A DNA stretch of 39,023 bases from NCBI RefSeq assembly GCF_001426925.1, contig NZ_LMFR01000011.1:1-39023 (forward strand), in the 5' to 3' direction. This document shows positions 25,132-33,001 of the stretch, one piece after another. The notes under the pieces are model-generated. The model did no database searches. It worked only from the letters and a program-made list of their open reading frames with translations, and was not told the origin of the DNA. Numbering within the stretch: position 1 is the stretch's first letter; every line of letters starts with the position of its first letter. The position numbers and the translations under genes were made by a program. The DNA is from Microbacterium sp. Root53 (GTDB lineage: Bacteria; Actinomycetota; Actinomycetes; Actinomycetales; Microbacteriaceae).

Positions 25132-26166
25132 TCAGGCGTGCGGGGGCTTGGTGCTCGAGCGCAGCGACAGCACCGGGGCGGCCGCGGCGACCGAGGCGAC
25201 TGGGGCGTCCGAGGCCAGCTGGGCCATGAGGGTGCGCGCCGCCAGCTCCCCGAGCGCGAAGGTGTCGCGCGTGAGCGCCGTGATCGATGGCCGCACCAGG
25301 CGGGCCATGACCGAGTCGTCGAAGCTGGCGATGGACACGTCCTTCGGCACGCGCACGCCGAGCTCCTGCGCGGCGCCGAGACCCGCGACCGCCATGACGT
25401 CGTTGTCGTAGACGATCGCGGTCGGGGGGATGGGGGATCCGAGCAGCTCGCGCGTGGCCTCCTCCGCGCGCTCGGCGGAGTAGTCGGTCGGGATGGACCG
25501 GATGGGCTCCGCTCCAAGCCGCTCGGCGCACTCCCGCAGCGCCGAGATGCGCAGCATGGTGTGCTCGAACTCCTCGGGCCCCGCGACGTGCGCGATGCGG
25601 CGGTGCCCCAGCTCGTGCAGCGCCGTGAACAGCGTCCGGCTCACCTCCGCGTCGTCGATCCAGACGCTGGGGATCGAGCCGTCAGGGGACGGGCGGCTGC
25701 CGATCTGCACCGCGGGCATCCCGAGCTCGAGCAGCAGGCGGATGCGCGGGTCGTCGTCGCGCGGATCGATCAGGATCACGCCGTCGACGCGATGCGCGCC
25801 CTGCCACGCGGCATACGCGTCGAGCTCCTCCTCGAGCGACGACACTATCTGCATCTGCAGTCCGGTGTGCGTGGGGGAGAGGCCGGCCTGGATGCCCGAG
25901 ATGAGGTCGGCGAAGAAGGCCTCGGTGCCGAGCGCCCGCGCGGGCCGGTTCAGCGCCAGCCCGATGACGTCCACGCGCGAGCGGCCCAGTGCCAGCGCGG
26001 CGGAGTGCGGCCGGTACTGGAGCTCGGCGGCGATGGCCAGGATGCGCTCGCGCAGCGCCTCGCTCACGCCGGGCCGGCCGTTGAGGGCGAACGACACGGC
26101 GGACTTGGACACCCCGGCCGTCCGTGCGATGTCGGCGAGCGTGGCCCGCCGGGCGTGTGTGCGCAT
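25132..26166 (-). CDS. LacI-family transcriptional repressor
   Basis: The 344-residue repressor has an N-terminal HTH (ATLADIARTAGVSKSAVSFALNGRPGVS) and hinge (RPHSAALAL), followed by a periplasmic-binding-protein-like sensor domain (VIGLALNRPA; DGVILIDPRDDDPR; AIVYDNDVMAVAG; VSIASFDDS). AAGGAG precedes the ATG. It is divergent from the GH5-like stub and GH38 gene, with two palindromic sites of its own type between them, and ends 4 bp from the GH92 pseudogene. It therefore most likely represses the mannoside locus and its own gene until a mannose-containing inducer is present; ligand is inferred from context. Confidence 0.92.
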   Translation of the reverse strand: MRTHARRATLADIARTAGVSKSAVSFALNGRPGVSEALRERILAIAAELQYRPHSAALALGRSRVDVIGLALNRPARALGTEAFFADLISGIQAGLSPTHTGLQMQIVSSLEEELDAYAAWQGAHRVDGVILIDPRDDDPRIRLLLELGMPAVQIGSRPSPDGSIPSVWIDDAEVSRTLFTALHELGHRRIAHVAGPEEFEHTMLRISALRECAERLGAEPIRSIPTDYSAERAEEATRELLGSPIPPTAIVYDNDVMAVAGLGAAQELGVRVPKDVSIASFDDSVMARLVRPSITALTRDTFALGELAARTLMAQLASDAPVASVAAAAPVLSLRSSTKPPHA

Positions 26167-26227
26167 CCCGCTCCTTCACGAGTCCGCGTGCGGCTTCGAA
26201 TCGATCGTCCCGCGTGGGGCGAGCATA

Positions 26228-26243
26228 ACTCAATCGGTTCAGT
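26228..26243. promoter_or_regulatory. LacI-type operator, imperfect copy
   Basis: ACTCAATCGGTTCAGT matches the perfect palindrome 21 bp away at 14 of 16 positions. Its centre keeps the CG pair that LacI-family hinge helices wedge apart. The 21-bp centre-to-centre distance puts both sites on one face of the helix, which favours cooperative binding. Confidence 0.65.
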
Positions 26244-26248
26244 TGGTG

Positions 26249-26264
26249 ACTGAACCGGTTCAGT
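26249..26264. promoter_or_regulatory. LacI-type operator, perfect 16-bp palindrome
   Basis: ACTGAACCGGTTCAGT is a perfect dyad with the central CG typical for LacI-family repressors. It overlaps the first codon of the GH5-like stub, so it lies where the promoter of the now deleted gene start used to be. Confidence 0.75.
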
Positions 26265-26691
26265 GTCTCAGGATCGACTGCGGCACGCGGCGTCGGTCGC
26301 CGGCCTGTGGGGCATCACCTGGTGGTGCTCGCACGACGTGTCGCGCTCGCTCCTGGACTTCCCCGAGGTCGAGTACGACCTGGGCCTGTTCACGTCGGAC
26401 CGCGAGCTCAAGCCCACGGGCCGCCGCTTCGGCGAGCTCGCTGCCGAGCTGCGCGGCGCGCCGGCGCCCGAGCCGGTCGCCGAGGCGCTCGTGCTCGACG
26501 ACGTCGACGCGACGGGCGCCGTGCCGCACCGCGAGGCGTGCGGGCCCGGCGGCGCGTTCTTCGAGGCGTGGATGCGCCACGCCGAGCGCGTCGGCCGCGG
26601 TCCGCAGATCGTCCTGCGATCCTCGAGCCAGGATGCCGCGCTGCTCGCCGCGCGGGGCATCCGGCACGTGGTCGAGGTCGCCGCCGTCTGA
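26263..26691 (+). pseudogene. C-terminal stub of a GH5-like glycoside hydrolase
   Basis: The 142-residue frame carries GLWGITWWCSHDVSRSL and FPEVEYDLGLF, then ELKPTGRRFGELAAEL, the end of a TIM-barrel glycosidase of the GH5 kind. I am reminded of GH5_18 beta-mannosidases that act on the core of N-glycans, but the subfamily is not certain. About 300 N-terminal residues, with both catalytic Glu, are absent. The frame opens with a GTG (SQDRLRHAASVAG) directly inside the LacI operator, so a deletion has joined the promoter/operator to the gene's tail. A last portion (from APAPEPVAEALV) keeps good codon use. It is probably inactive but may still be transcribed ahead of the GH38 gene. Confidence 0.65.
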
Positions 26692-26763
26692 CGCACCGGC
26701 ACCTGGTCCGTCTCCGTCCCTCCCTGCTGTCCCCGTCCCGTTCCGATCGAAGGCTCCTCCTCC

Positions 26764-29700
26764 ATGCATGACGACATCCCGCTGACCGTCGGCCGCGCGA
26801 CCCGCGTGCTGAGCGAGCGGATCCGCCCGGCCGTGCACGCGCACCGCGTGCCGCTCGAGGTCTCGTTCCACGAGCTGCCCGGCGAGCCGATCGCGCCCGC
26901 CGACGGCCTGGCGCTCGCCTACGAGCCTTTCGAGGTGGGATCCGTGTGGGGCGCGGCATGGGGCACGACGTGGTTCCGTGTGCGCGGCGAGGTGCCGGCG
27001 GAGTGGGCCGGACGCCGCGTGGAGGCGGTCGTGGACCTGGGCTTCGACATCAACATGCCGGGGTTCCAGTGCGAGGGACTGGTATACCTGCCCGACGGCA
27101 CGCCCGTGAAGTCGCTCAACCCCCGCAACCAGTGGGTGCGGATCGCGGACTCCGCCGCGGGCGGGGAGCAGGTCGAGTTCCTGGTGGAGGCCGCGTCGAA
27201 CCCGGTGCTGCTCGACTACCACCCCTTCCTGCCGACGCAGGAGGGCGACATCCGCACGTCGTCGCCGCGCGGGCTCTACACGACGCGGCACTTCGACCTC
27301 GCGGTGTTCGAGCCCGAGGTGTTCGAGCTGTCGCTCGACATCGAGGTGCTGCTGGAGCTGCAGGCCGAGCTGCCCGAGTCGTCGCCGCGCCGGATGCGGG
27401 TGCTCCAGGCGCTGGACGACGCGCTCGACGTGCTCGACCTGCAGGACATCCCGGGCACGGCTGCGGCCTCCCGCGCGGCGCTCGCACCCGCGCTCGAGTC
27501 GCCCGCGGAGGCCAGCGCGCATGAGATCTCGGCGATCGGCCACGCGCACATCGACTCGGCCTGGCTGTGGCCCGTGCGCGAGACGATCCGCAAGGTCGCG
27601 CGCACGTCGTCGTCGATGACCGACCTCATCGGCGAGACGGATGACTTCCTGTACGGCATGTCCAGCGCGCAGCAGTACGCGTGGATCAAGGATCACCGGC
27701 CCGAGGTCTACGAGAAGGTGCGCGCGGCCGTGGCGGACGGGCGGTTCCTGCCCCTCGGCGGCATGTGGGTCGAGTCCGACACCGTGATGCCGACGGGCGA
27801 GTCGATCGCGCGGCAGTTCCTGTACGGCCAGCGCTTCTTCGAGCAGGAGTTCGGCATTCGGTCGAAGGGCGTGTGGCTGCCGGACTCGTTCGGCTACTCG
27901 CCCGCCCTGCCGCAGCTGATCCGCCGCGCGGGCTTCGAGTGGTTCTTCACGCAGAAGATCTCGTGGAACCAGGTGAACCGGTTCCCGCATCACACGTTCG
28001 CGTGGGAGGGCATCGACGGGTCGCGCATCTTCAGCCACTTCCCGTCCATGGACACCTATAACTCGCAGCTGTCGGGATCCGAGGTGGCCCGGGCGGCGCG
28101 GCAGTTCCGCGAGGCGCGCAAGGCGAACGGCTCGATCGCGCCCGTCGGCTGGGGCGACGGCGGCGGCGGCACGACCCGCGAGATGACCGGCAAGGCGCGG
28201 CGGCTCGCGGATCTCGAGGGGTCGGCGAAGGTGCGGTGGGAGCATCCGGACGCGTTCTTCGAGCGCGCCAAGGAGCAGCTGCCGCAGCCGCCCGTGTGGG
28301 TCGGCGAGCTCTACCTCGAGCTGCACCGCGCCACGCTCACCAGCCAGCACAAGACCAAGCAGGGCAACCGGCTGACCGAGCACCTGCTGATCGAGGCCGA
28401 GCTGTGGTCCGCGTCGGCCGCCTTCTGGACCGGTGCCGACTATCCCTACGACGAGCTCGACGCGCTGTGGCAGCAGGTGCTGCTGCAGCAGTTCCACGAC
28501 ATCCTGCCCGGCACGTCGATCGCGTGGGTGCACCGCGAGGCGGTGGAGCAGTACGCCCGCGTGGCCGCGGCCGCGACGGAGATCATCGAGCGGGCGCAGG
28601 CCGCGCTCGCCGGGGACGGCGATGCCGACGAGAGTGCGGGGACCGTCGTCTTCAACCCCGCCCCGATCCCGCAGGCGGGGGTCCCCGCGCTGGGGGCGGC
28701 GCCGGCGGCGGCCGTGACGTCCGCCGAGGTCACGGTGACCGAGGCGGACGGCGGCTGGGTGCTCGAGAACGAGCTGGTGCGCGTCGTGATCACGGGCGAG
28801 GGGCTGATCGCCTCGGCCGTCGACGTCGCGACCGGCCGGGAGGCCATCCCCGCCGGCGCGGAGGCGAACCTGCTGCAGCTGCACCAGGACTTCCCCAACA
28901 TGTGGGACGCGTGGGACGTCGACCGCTACTACCGCAACCGCGTGGACGACCTGCGCGACGCGGAGTCGATCTCGCTCACGCGGGCGGACGGCGCGGCCAC
29001 GGTGACGGTGTCGCGCCGGTTCTCGCAGTCGGCGCTGACCCAGACGCTCACGCTGCGTCCCGGATCGCGCGCGCTCGAGATCGCGCAGACGACCGACTGG
29101 CACGAGACGGAGAAGTTCCTCAAGGTGGCGTTCCCCCTGGCGATCCAGGCGGAGCACACGGCCGCCGAGACGCAGTTCGGCTACGCCAAGCGCGTCACGC
29201 ACACGAACACGAGCTGGGAGGCCGCGAAGTTCGAGACCTCGATGCACCGGTTCGTGCACGTGGAGGAGCCGGGCTTCGGCGTCGCGCTCGCGACCGACTC
29301 GACCTACGGGTACGACGTGACGCGCGACTCGACGCCCGAGCAGGGCGTGACCACGACCGTGCGGCTCTCGCTGCTGCGCGCGCCGCGGTTCCCCGACCCC
29401 GAGACGGACCAGGGCGAGCATACGCACCGCTACGCGTTCGTGATCGGCGCCGGGGTGGAGGACGCGACCGCGGCCGGGCTGGCGCTGAACCTGCCGGTGC
29501 GCGCGGTGCGCGGCGGGGCGGTCGAGCCGGTCGTGACGGCGACGGCGGGCGTGCTGATCTCGGCCGTCAAGCTGGCGGCCGACCGCTCGGGCGATCTGAT
29601 CGTGCGCGTGTACGAGCCGTACGGCCGGCGCGCGAACGCGACGCTCCGGTTCGGGCGCGAGGTGTCGGCGGTGTCGACGGTCTCGCTCATCGAGGACGCG

Positions 29701-29868
29701 GACGCGTCGCTCGCGCCGGTGGAGCTGGTCGACGGGCGCGAGGTGGCGGTCACGCTCACGCCGTTCGAGGTGCGCACGCTGCGCGTCGCGCTGCAGCCCT
29801 CGCGGGGCGATCAGCGCAGGGCGGAGGTGCGGGGGCCGAGGCCGAGGCCCGCGGCGGCGCGGAGCTGA
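26764..29868 (+). CDS. alpha-mannosidase, GH38 family
   Basis: The 1034-residue enzyme hydrolyses alpha-mannosidic bonds. After an N-terminal domain of about 250 residues the catalytic domain starts with GHAHIDSAWLWP (His260, Asp262-264 region; zinc ligands His260 and Asp264 in the HxHID pattern), then WLPDSFGYSPALPQ with the nucleophile Asp374, and QFHDILPGTS with zinc-ligand His578. A helical middle domain and C-terminal beta-sandwich domains follow (NELVRVVITGEGLIASAVD onward). No signal peptide, so it works in the cytosol on imported mannosides. It lies behind LacI operators and the GH5-like stub. The last 58 bp overlap the convergent cofC gene, and the final 20 residues (Arg/Pro-rich) look like an extension into that gene. 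Confidence 0.93.
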   Translation: MHDDIPLTVGRATRVLSERIRPAVHAHRVPLEVSFHELPGEPIAPADGLALAYEPFEVGSVWGAAWGTTWFRVRGEVPAEWAGRRVEAVVDLGFDINMPGFQCEGLVYLPDGTPVKSLNPRNQWVRIADSAAGGEQVEFLVEAASNPVLLDYHPFLPTQEGDIRTSSPRGLYTTRHFDLAVFEPEVFELSLDIEVLLELQAELPESSPRRMRVLQALDDALDVLDLQDIPGTAAASRAALAPALESPAEASAHEISAIGHAHIDSAWLWPVRETIRKVARTSSSMTDLIGETDDFLYGMSSAQQYAWIKDHRPEVYEKVRAAVADGRFLPLGGMWVESDTVMPTGESIARQFLYGQRFFEQEFGIRSKGVWLPDSFGYSPALPQLIRRAGFEWFFTQKISWNQVNRFPHHTFAWEGIDGSRIFSHFPSMDTYNSQLSGSEVARAARQFREARKANGSIAPVGWGDGGGGTTREMTGKARRLADLEGSAKVRWEHPDAFFERAKEQLPQPPVWVGELYLELHRATLTSQHKTKQGNRLTEHLLIEAELWSASAAFWTGADYPYDELDALWQQVLLQQFHDILPGTSIAWVHREAVEQYARVAAAATEIIERAQAALAGDGDADESAGTVVFNPAPIPQAGVPALGAAPAAAVTSAEVTVTEADGGWVLENELVRVVITGEGLIASAVDVATGREAIPAGAEANLLQLHQDFPNMWDAWDVDRYYRNRVDDLRDAESISLTRADGAATVTVSRRFSQSALTQTLTLRPGSRALEIAQTTDWHETEKFLKVAFPLAIQAEHTAAETQFGYAKRVTHTNTSWEAAKFETSMHRFVHVEEPGFGVALATDSTYGYDVTRDSTPEQGVTTTVRLSLLRAPRFPDPETDQGEHTHRYAFVIGAGVEDATAAGLALNLPVRAVRGGAVEPVVTATAGVLISAVKLAADRSGDLIVRVYEPYGRRANATLRFGREVSAVSTVSLIEDADASLAPVELVDGREVAVTLTPFEVRTLRVALQPSRGDQRRAEVRGPRPRPAAARS

Positions 29869-30446
29869 TCCGCGGTGTCGACGTCGCGACGCAGCGTCGA
29901 CGCCGCGGGCACGTGGAGCTCGGCGAAGCCGGCCACCCGGTGGCGCGCAGCGGAGCCGTCGCCGAACGCGGGTTCGAGCTTCACGCCCGGCCGGGCCGTG
30001 ACGAGCGTCGTGCCCGTGCCCTCCGCGTCGGGCACCATCGACCGGGGGCGCGACGCGGCGGCGTCGAGCGCCGCATCGAGATCCCGCGGATCGAGGGCCG
30101 GCAGGTCGCCGAGCAGCACCGCACGTGGACGGGTGGCGTCGGCCGCCGCGATCCCGGCGGCGATGGCGGCGTTCAGCCCCGCACCGGGATCCGGGATCAC
30201 GCGCACCGGAACTGTGGTCGTCGAGCGAGCGAAGCCCGTCGAAACGTCATCGCGCCATCCCTCGACCTCTGCCGCCACGTGGGCATCCGAGGTCACCACC
30301 ACGACCTCCGCGACGCGCTCCGCGCGGCTCACCGCCTCGATCGTGTCGAGCGCGATCGCGCGCGCGAGCTCGGCGCGGTCCGGATGCTCTAGGCGCGACT
30401 TGCCGGTCGCCCCCTTCACGGGGACGACGACGATCCATTCCCTCAA
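29811..30446 (-). CDS. cofC: 2-phospho-L-lactate (or phosphoenolpyruvate) guanylyltransferase
   Basis: The 211-residue enzyme activates phospholactate or PEP with GTP for the assembly of coenzyme F420. Family marks are VVVPVKGATGKSRL at the start, with the nucleotide-binding Lys, then AVLLGDLPALDPRDLD and FGDGSAARHRVAG. The start is a TTG overlapping the fgd stop (TTGA), so translation is coupled. Residues around DDVSTGFARSTTTV are encoded by a copy of the palindromic repeat also found in the monooxygenase gene, inserted in frame without obvious harm. It is the last gene of the operon and overlaps the end of the GH38 gene on the other strand. Confidence 0.9.
   Translation of the reverse strand: MREWIVVVPVKGATGKSRLEHPDRAELARAIALDTIEAVSRAERVAEVVVVTSDAHVAAEVEGWRDDVSTGFARSTTTVPVRVIPDPGAGLNAAIAAGIAAADATRPRAVLLGDLPALDPRDLDAALDAAASRPRSMVPDAEGTGTTLVTARPGVKLEPAFGDGSAARHRVAGFAELHVPAASTLRRDVDTADQLRAAAGLGLGPRTSALR
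30217..30248. repeat. palindromic-repeat arm within cofC
   Basis: Read on the minus strand, CGTTTCGAC-GG-GCTTCGCTCGCTCGACGA matches the right arm of the large palindrome at 32.6 kb at all but two of 28 positions. It is entirely coding here, in frame, between two conserved parts of CofC. Confidence 0.7.
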
Positions 30447-31453
30447 CGGAATCTCTCGCGCAGGCGGGGGAGCACCTGCTCGCCGTAGAGGCGCAGGAAC
30501 GCCTCCTGGTCGTGGCCCGGGTCGTGGAACACGAGGTGGCGGAAGCCGAGGTCGACGTAGGTCGCGATCGCCTCGATGTGCTGCTCGACGTCGTCCGACA
30601 CGATGAAGCGGGAGGCCGCGCGTTCGATCGGGAGCTCCTCGGCGCGGCGCTGCATCTCGATCGGGTCGTGGATCCCGGTCTTCTCCTCGGGCTTCAGGGC
30701 GAGCGGCGCCCAGAAGCGCGTGTTCTCCTTCGCCTTCTCGAGGTCGGGCCGGAACGACACCTTCACCTCGATGAGCGTGTCGACGTCGGCGCCCTCGCGC
30801 CCGCCCTTCTGGATGCCCTCCTCGAACGCGGGCAGCAGGGTGTCGGTGTAGAGCGCCGGGTCCTTGCCGCTCGTGGTGATCCATCCGTCGGCCATGCGGC
30901 CCGCCAGGCGGGTCGCGGCCGGGCCGGACGCCCCGATGTAGATCGGCACCTGCGTCTCGGGACGGTCGTAGATCGTGGCGTTGCTGGTCGAGTAGTACGT
31001 TCCCTCGAACGTCACGCGCTCCTCGGTCCACAGCCGGCGGATGAGCGTGATCGCCTCCTTCATGCGCTGGAAGCGCTCGGGAGACTCGGGCCAGTCGAGG
31101 CCGAGCGTGACCTCGTTGAGCGCCTCGCCCGTGCCGACGCCCAGGATCATGCGGCCCGGGTGCATGGCGCCGAGCGTGCCGAACGCCTGCGCGACGACGC
31201 CCGGGTGGTAACGGAACGTCGGGGTCAGGACCGAGGTGCCGAGCAGCACGCGGCTCGTGCGCTCGCCCGCCGCGCCGAGCCACGGGAGCGCCGCGGGCGC
31301 GTGTCCGCCGTCGTGCATCCACGGCTGCAGGTGGTCGGAGAGGAACACCGAGTCGAAGCCCATCTCCTCGGCGAGAACCGCGTAGTCCAGGAGATCGCGC
31401 GGACCGAACTGCTCGGACGAGGCCTTGTAGCCGAAGCGCATCGGGATGGTCAT
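30443..31453 (-). CDS. fgd: F420-dependent glucose-6-phosphate dehydrogenase
   Basis: The 336-residue luciferase-like TIM-barrel enzyme oxidises glucose 6-phosphate to 6-phosphogluconolactone while reducing F420. It has the same length as mycobacterial Fgd1 and keeps its active-site residues: Asp40, His41 and Trp45 in SDHLQPW (39/40/44 in M. tuberculosis) and Glu110 in GVGTGEALNE. GYKASSEQFGPRDL, LLGTSVLTPTFRYHPGVVAQAF and LVFHDPGHDQEAFL are almost identical to that enzyme. It is the main cytosolic source of F420H2. It starts 12 bp after the monooxygenase stop and overlaps cofC by 4 bp, so synthesis of the cofactor and its reduction share one mRNA. Confidence 0.95.
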   Translation of the reverse strand: MTIPMRFGYKASSEQFGPRDLLDYAVLAEEMGFDSVFLSDHLQPWMHDGGHAPAALPWLGAAGERTSRVLLGTSVLTPTFRYHPGVVAQAFGTLGAMHPGRMILGVGTGEALNEVTLGLDWPESPERFQRMKEAITLIRRLWTEERVTFEGTYYSTSNATIYDRPETQVPIYIGASGPAATRLAGRMADGWITTSGKDPALYTDTLLPAFEEGIQKGGREGADVDTLIEVKVSFRPDLEKAKENTRFWAPLALKPEEKTGIHDPIEMQRRAEELPIERAASRFIVSDDVEQHIEAIATYVDLGFRHLVFHDPGHDQEAFLRLYGEQVLPRLRERFR

Positions 31454-31465
31454 GAGACTCCTTCG

Positions 31466-33001
31466 TCAGGGGATTAGGGCGGGATCGTTCAGCGCCGCGC
31501 GCACGCGGTCGAGGCGGGCGCGGAAGTCGGCCACGGTGCCGGGCCACAGCAGGGTCAGGCGGCCCGATCGGGCGTCCGTATACCAATTGCGGCATCCACC
31601 GTCGAGCCACGGGGTCCCGGCGGCGCGGGCGGCGATCTCGGCGGTGTGTGCCGCCTCCGCCTCGGCGCTGACCCGCACCTCGCGCCCCGCGGCGATGAGC
31701 TCCGCGGCGAAGCGCGCCTGCTCCTCCATGATCAGCACGGCGGAGTTGTGGCCGAGCGACGCGTTGGGGCCGTTGAGCACGAACAGGTTCGGGAAGCCGG
31801 TCACCAGGGTCGAGCCCACCGCGGTCATCCCGCCCGACCAGTGCTGGTCGAGCGTCAGGCCGCTCTCGCCGGTGACGCGATGGGCGTACGGCTGCCGCGC
31901 CGCCTCGAAGCCCGTGGCGAGCACGAGCACGTCGGCCTCGTACCGGGCGCCGCTCGCCGCGACGAGCGTGCCGCGGTCGACGCGGGTCAGCGCCGACGGC
32001 TCGAGCGTCACGGACCCCGAGGCGAGCGCGGGGTAGAAGTCGTCGCTCAGCAGCACGCGCTTGCAGCCGAACGCGTAGTCCGGGGTGAGAGCGGCCCGCA
32101 GCGCGGGATCCGGCACCTGCGCCGCGAGGTGGGCGAGCGCCTGCTCACGCGCGGCCGCCGCCGCGGTCGCGTCTCCGGAGCGGGAGGCGAACCGCGCCTC
32201 GCCCTCGGCGTGGAGCTGTGCGCGCAGCGAGCCGAGCGCCGCCGGATCGCCGGCCCAGCGGTCGCGCTCGTCCTCCCCGTACGGGCGGTCGCCGCGGGGC
32301 ACGATCCAGGCCGGGGTGCGCTGGAACAGCGTCACCCGCGCGCCGCGGCGCGCGAGCTGGGGAACCAGCTGGATCGCGCTCGCGCCGGTGCCCACCACGG
32401 CGACGCGCGCGCCCTCGATGGGCGCGGCATCGTCCCAACGCGCCGAGTGGAACGCCGGCCCGGGGAAGGACCCGAGCCCCGGCACGTCCGGCAGCGCGGG
32501 CTCGGTGAGCCGCCCGCACGCGAGGATCAGGTGCTCGCAGGAGAGCTGTTCGTTGAGCGAGGGAGCTTGCGACCGAGTCGAAACGGAGGAAACCGCCTGA
32601 GGCAGGTTGCTCCGTTTCGACTCGCTTCGCTCGCTCGACGAACGAGTGAGCGAGACCATCCACCCCGCTCCGTCCCAGTGGGCGGCCGTGAGCTCTGCGC
32701 CCAGGCGGAGGTGGCGGTCGAGGCCCTCCGCGCGGACCACGTGCTCGAGGTAGGCGCGGATCTCGCCGCCCGGTGCGAAGGTGCGCGACCAGTGCGGCCA
32801 GGGGTGGCTGCTCAGCCCGTACAGGTGCGCGGGCACGTCGCACGCGACGCCCGGGTACGTGTTGTCGCGCCATGTGCCGCCGACGGCATGCGCTCGCTCG
32901 AGGATGACGAAGTCGGTGACCCCGGCGGAGCGCAGCGCGAGCGCCGCGGCGATCCCGGCGAATCCGGCGCCGACGATGACGGTCCCGACGCGCTCCGTCA
33001 C
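31466..33001 (-). CDS. flavin-containing (Baeyer-Villiger type) monooxygenase
   Basis: The 511-residue class B flavoprotein monooxygenase uses FAD and NADPH to insert oxygen into a ketone or heteroatom. The FAD site VIVGAGFAGIAAAL is at residues 8-21, GGTWRDNTYPGVACDVP follows, and the Baeyer-Villiger fingerprint FPGPAFHSARWD (FxGxxxHxxxW) and the NADPH site VAVVGTGASAIQLVP are present, with VLATGF near the end. The GTG start overlaps the cofGH stop (GTGA). Residues about 119-153 (rich in Ser/Arg, no homology to the family) are encoded by a palindromic repeat; this lies in a surface loop before CEHLILACGRL. A monooxygenase in an F420 operon is unusual; its substrate is unknown. Confidence 0.88.
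   Translation of the reverse strand: MTERVGTVIVGAGFAGIAAALALRSAGVTDFVILERAHAVGGTWRDNTYPGVACDVPAHLYGLSSHPWPHWSRTFAPGGEIRAYLEHVVRAEGLDRHLRLGAELTAAHWDGAGWMVSLTRSSSERSESKRSNLPQAVSSVSTRSQAPSLNEQLSCEHLILACGRLTEPALPDVPGLGSFPGPAFHSARWDDAAPIEGARVAVVGTGASAIQLVPQLARRGARVTLFQRTPAWIVPRGDRPYGEDERDRWAGDPAALGSLRAQLHAEGEARFASRSGDATAAAAAREQALAHLAAQVPDPALRAALTPDYAFGCKRVLLSDDFYPALASGSVTLEPSALTRVDRGTLVAASGARYEADVLVLATGFEAARQPYAHRVTGESGLTLDQHWSGGMTAVGSTLVTGFPNLFVLNGPNASLGHNSAVLIMEEQARFAAELIAAGREVRVSAEAEAAHTAEIAARAAGTPWLDGGCRNWYTDARSGRLTLLWPGTVADFRARLDRVRAALNDPALIP
32551..32648. repeat. large palindromic repeat inside the monooxygenase gene
   Basis: The left arm ends GAGTCGAAACGGAG (32575-32588) and the right arm begins CTCCGTTTCGACTCG (32610-32624), a perfect 14-15-bp stem. 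The arms extend outward imperfectly to CGTTGAGCGAG and CTCGACGAACG. It contains no stop codon in the gene's frame and a multiple-of-three length, so it is translated. It looks like a REP-type element. Confidence 0.8.

Noticed and set aside
26260..29427. Very long open frame (over 1,000 codons) antisense to the GH38 gene
   Set aside because: It mirrors the GC-rich third positions of GH38, has an Arg/His/Leu-biased composition with no family motif, and no start signals. GH38 has all catalytic motifs.
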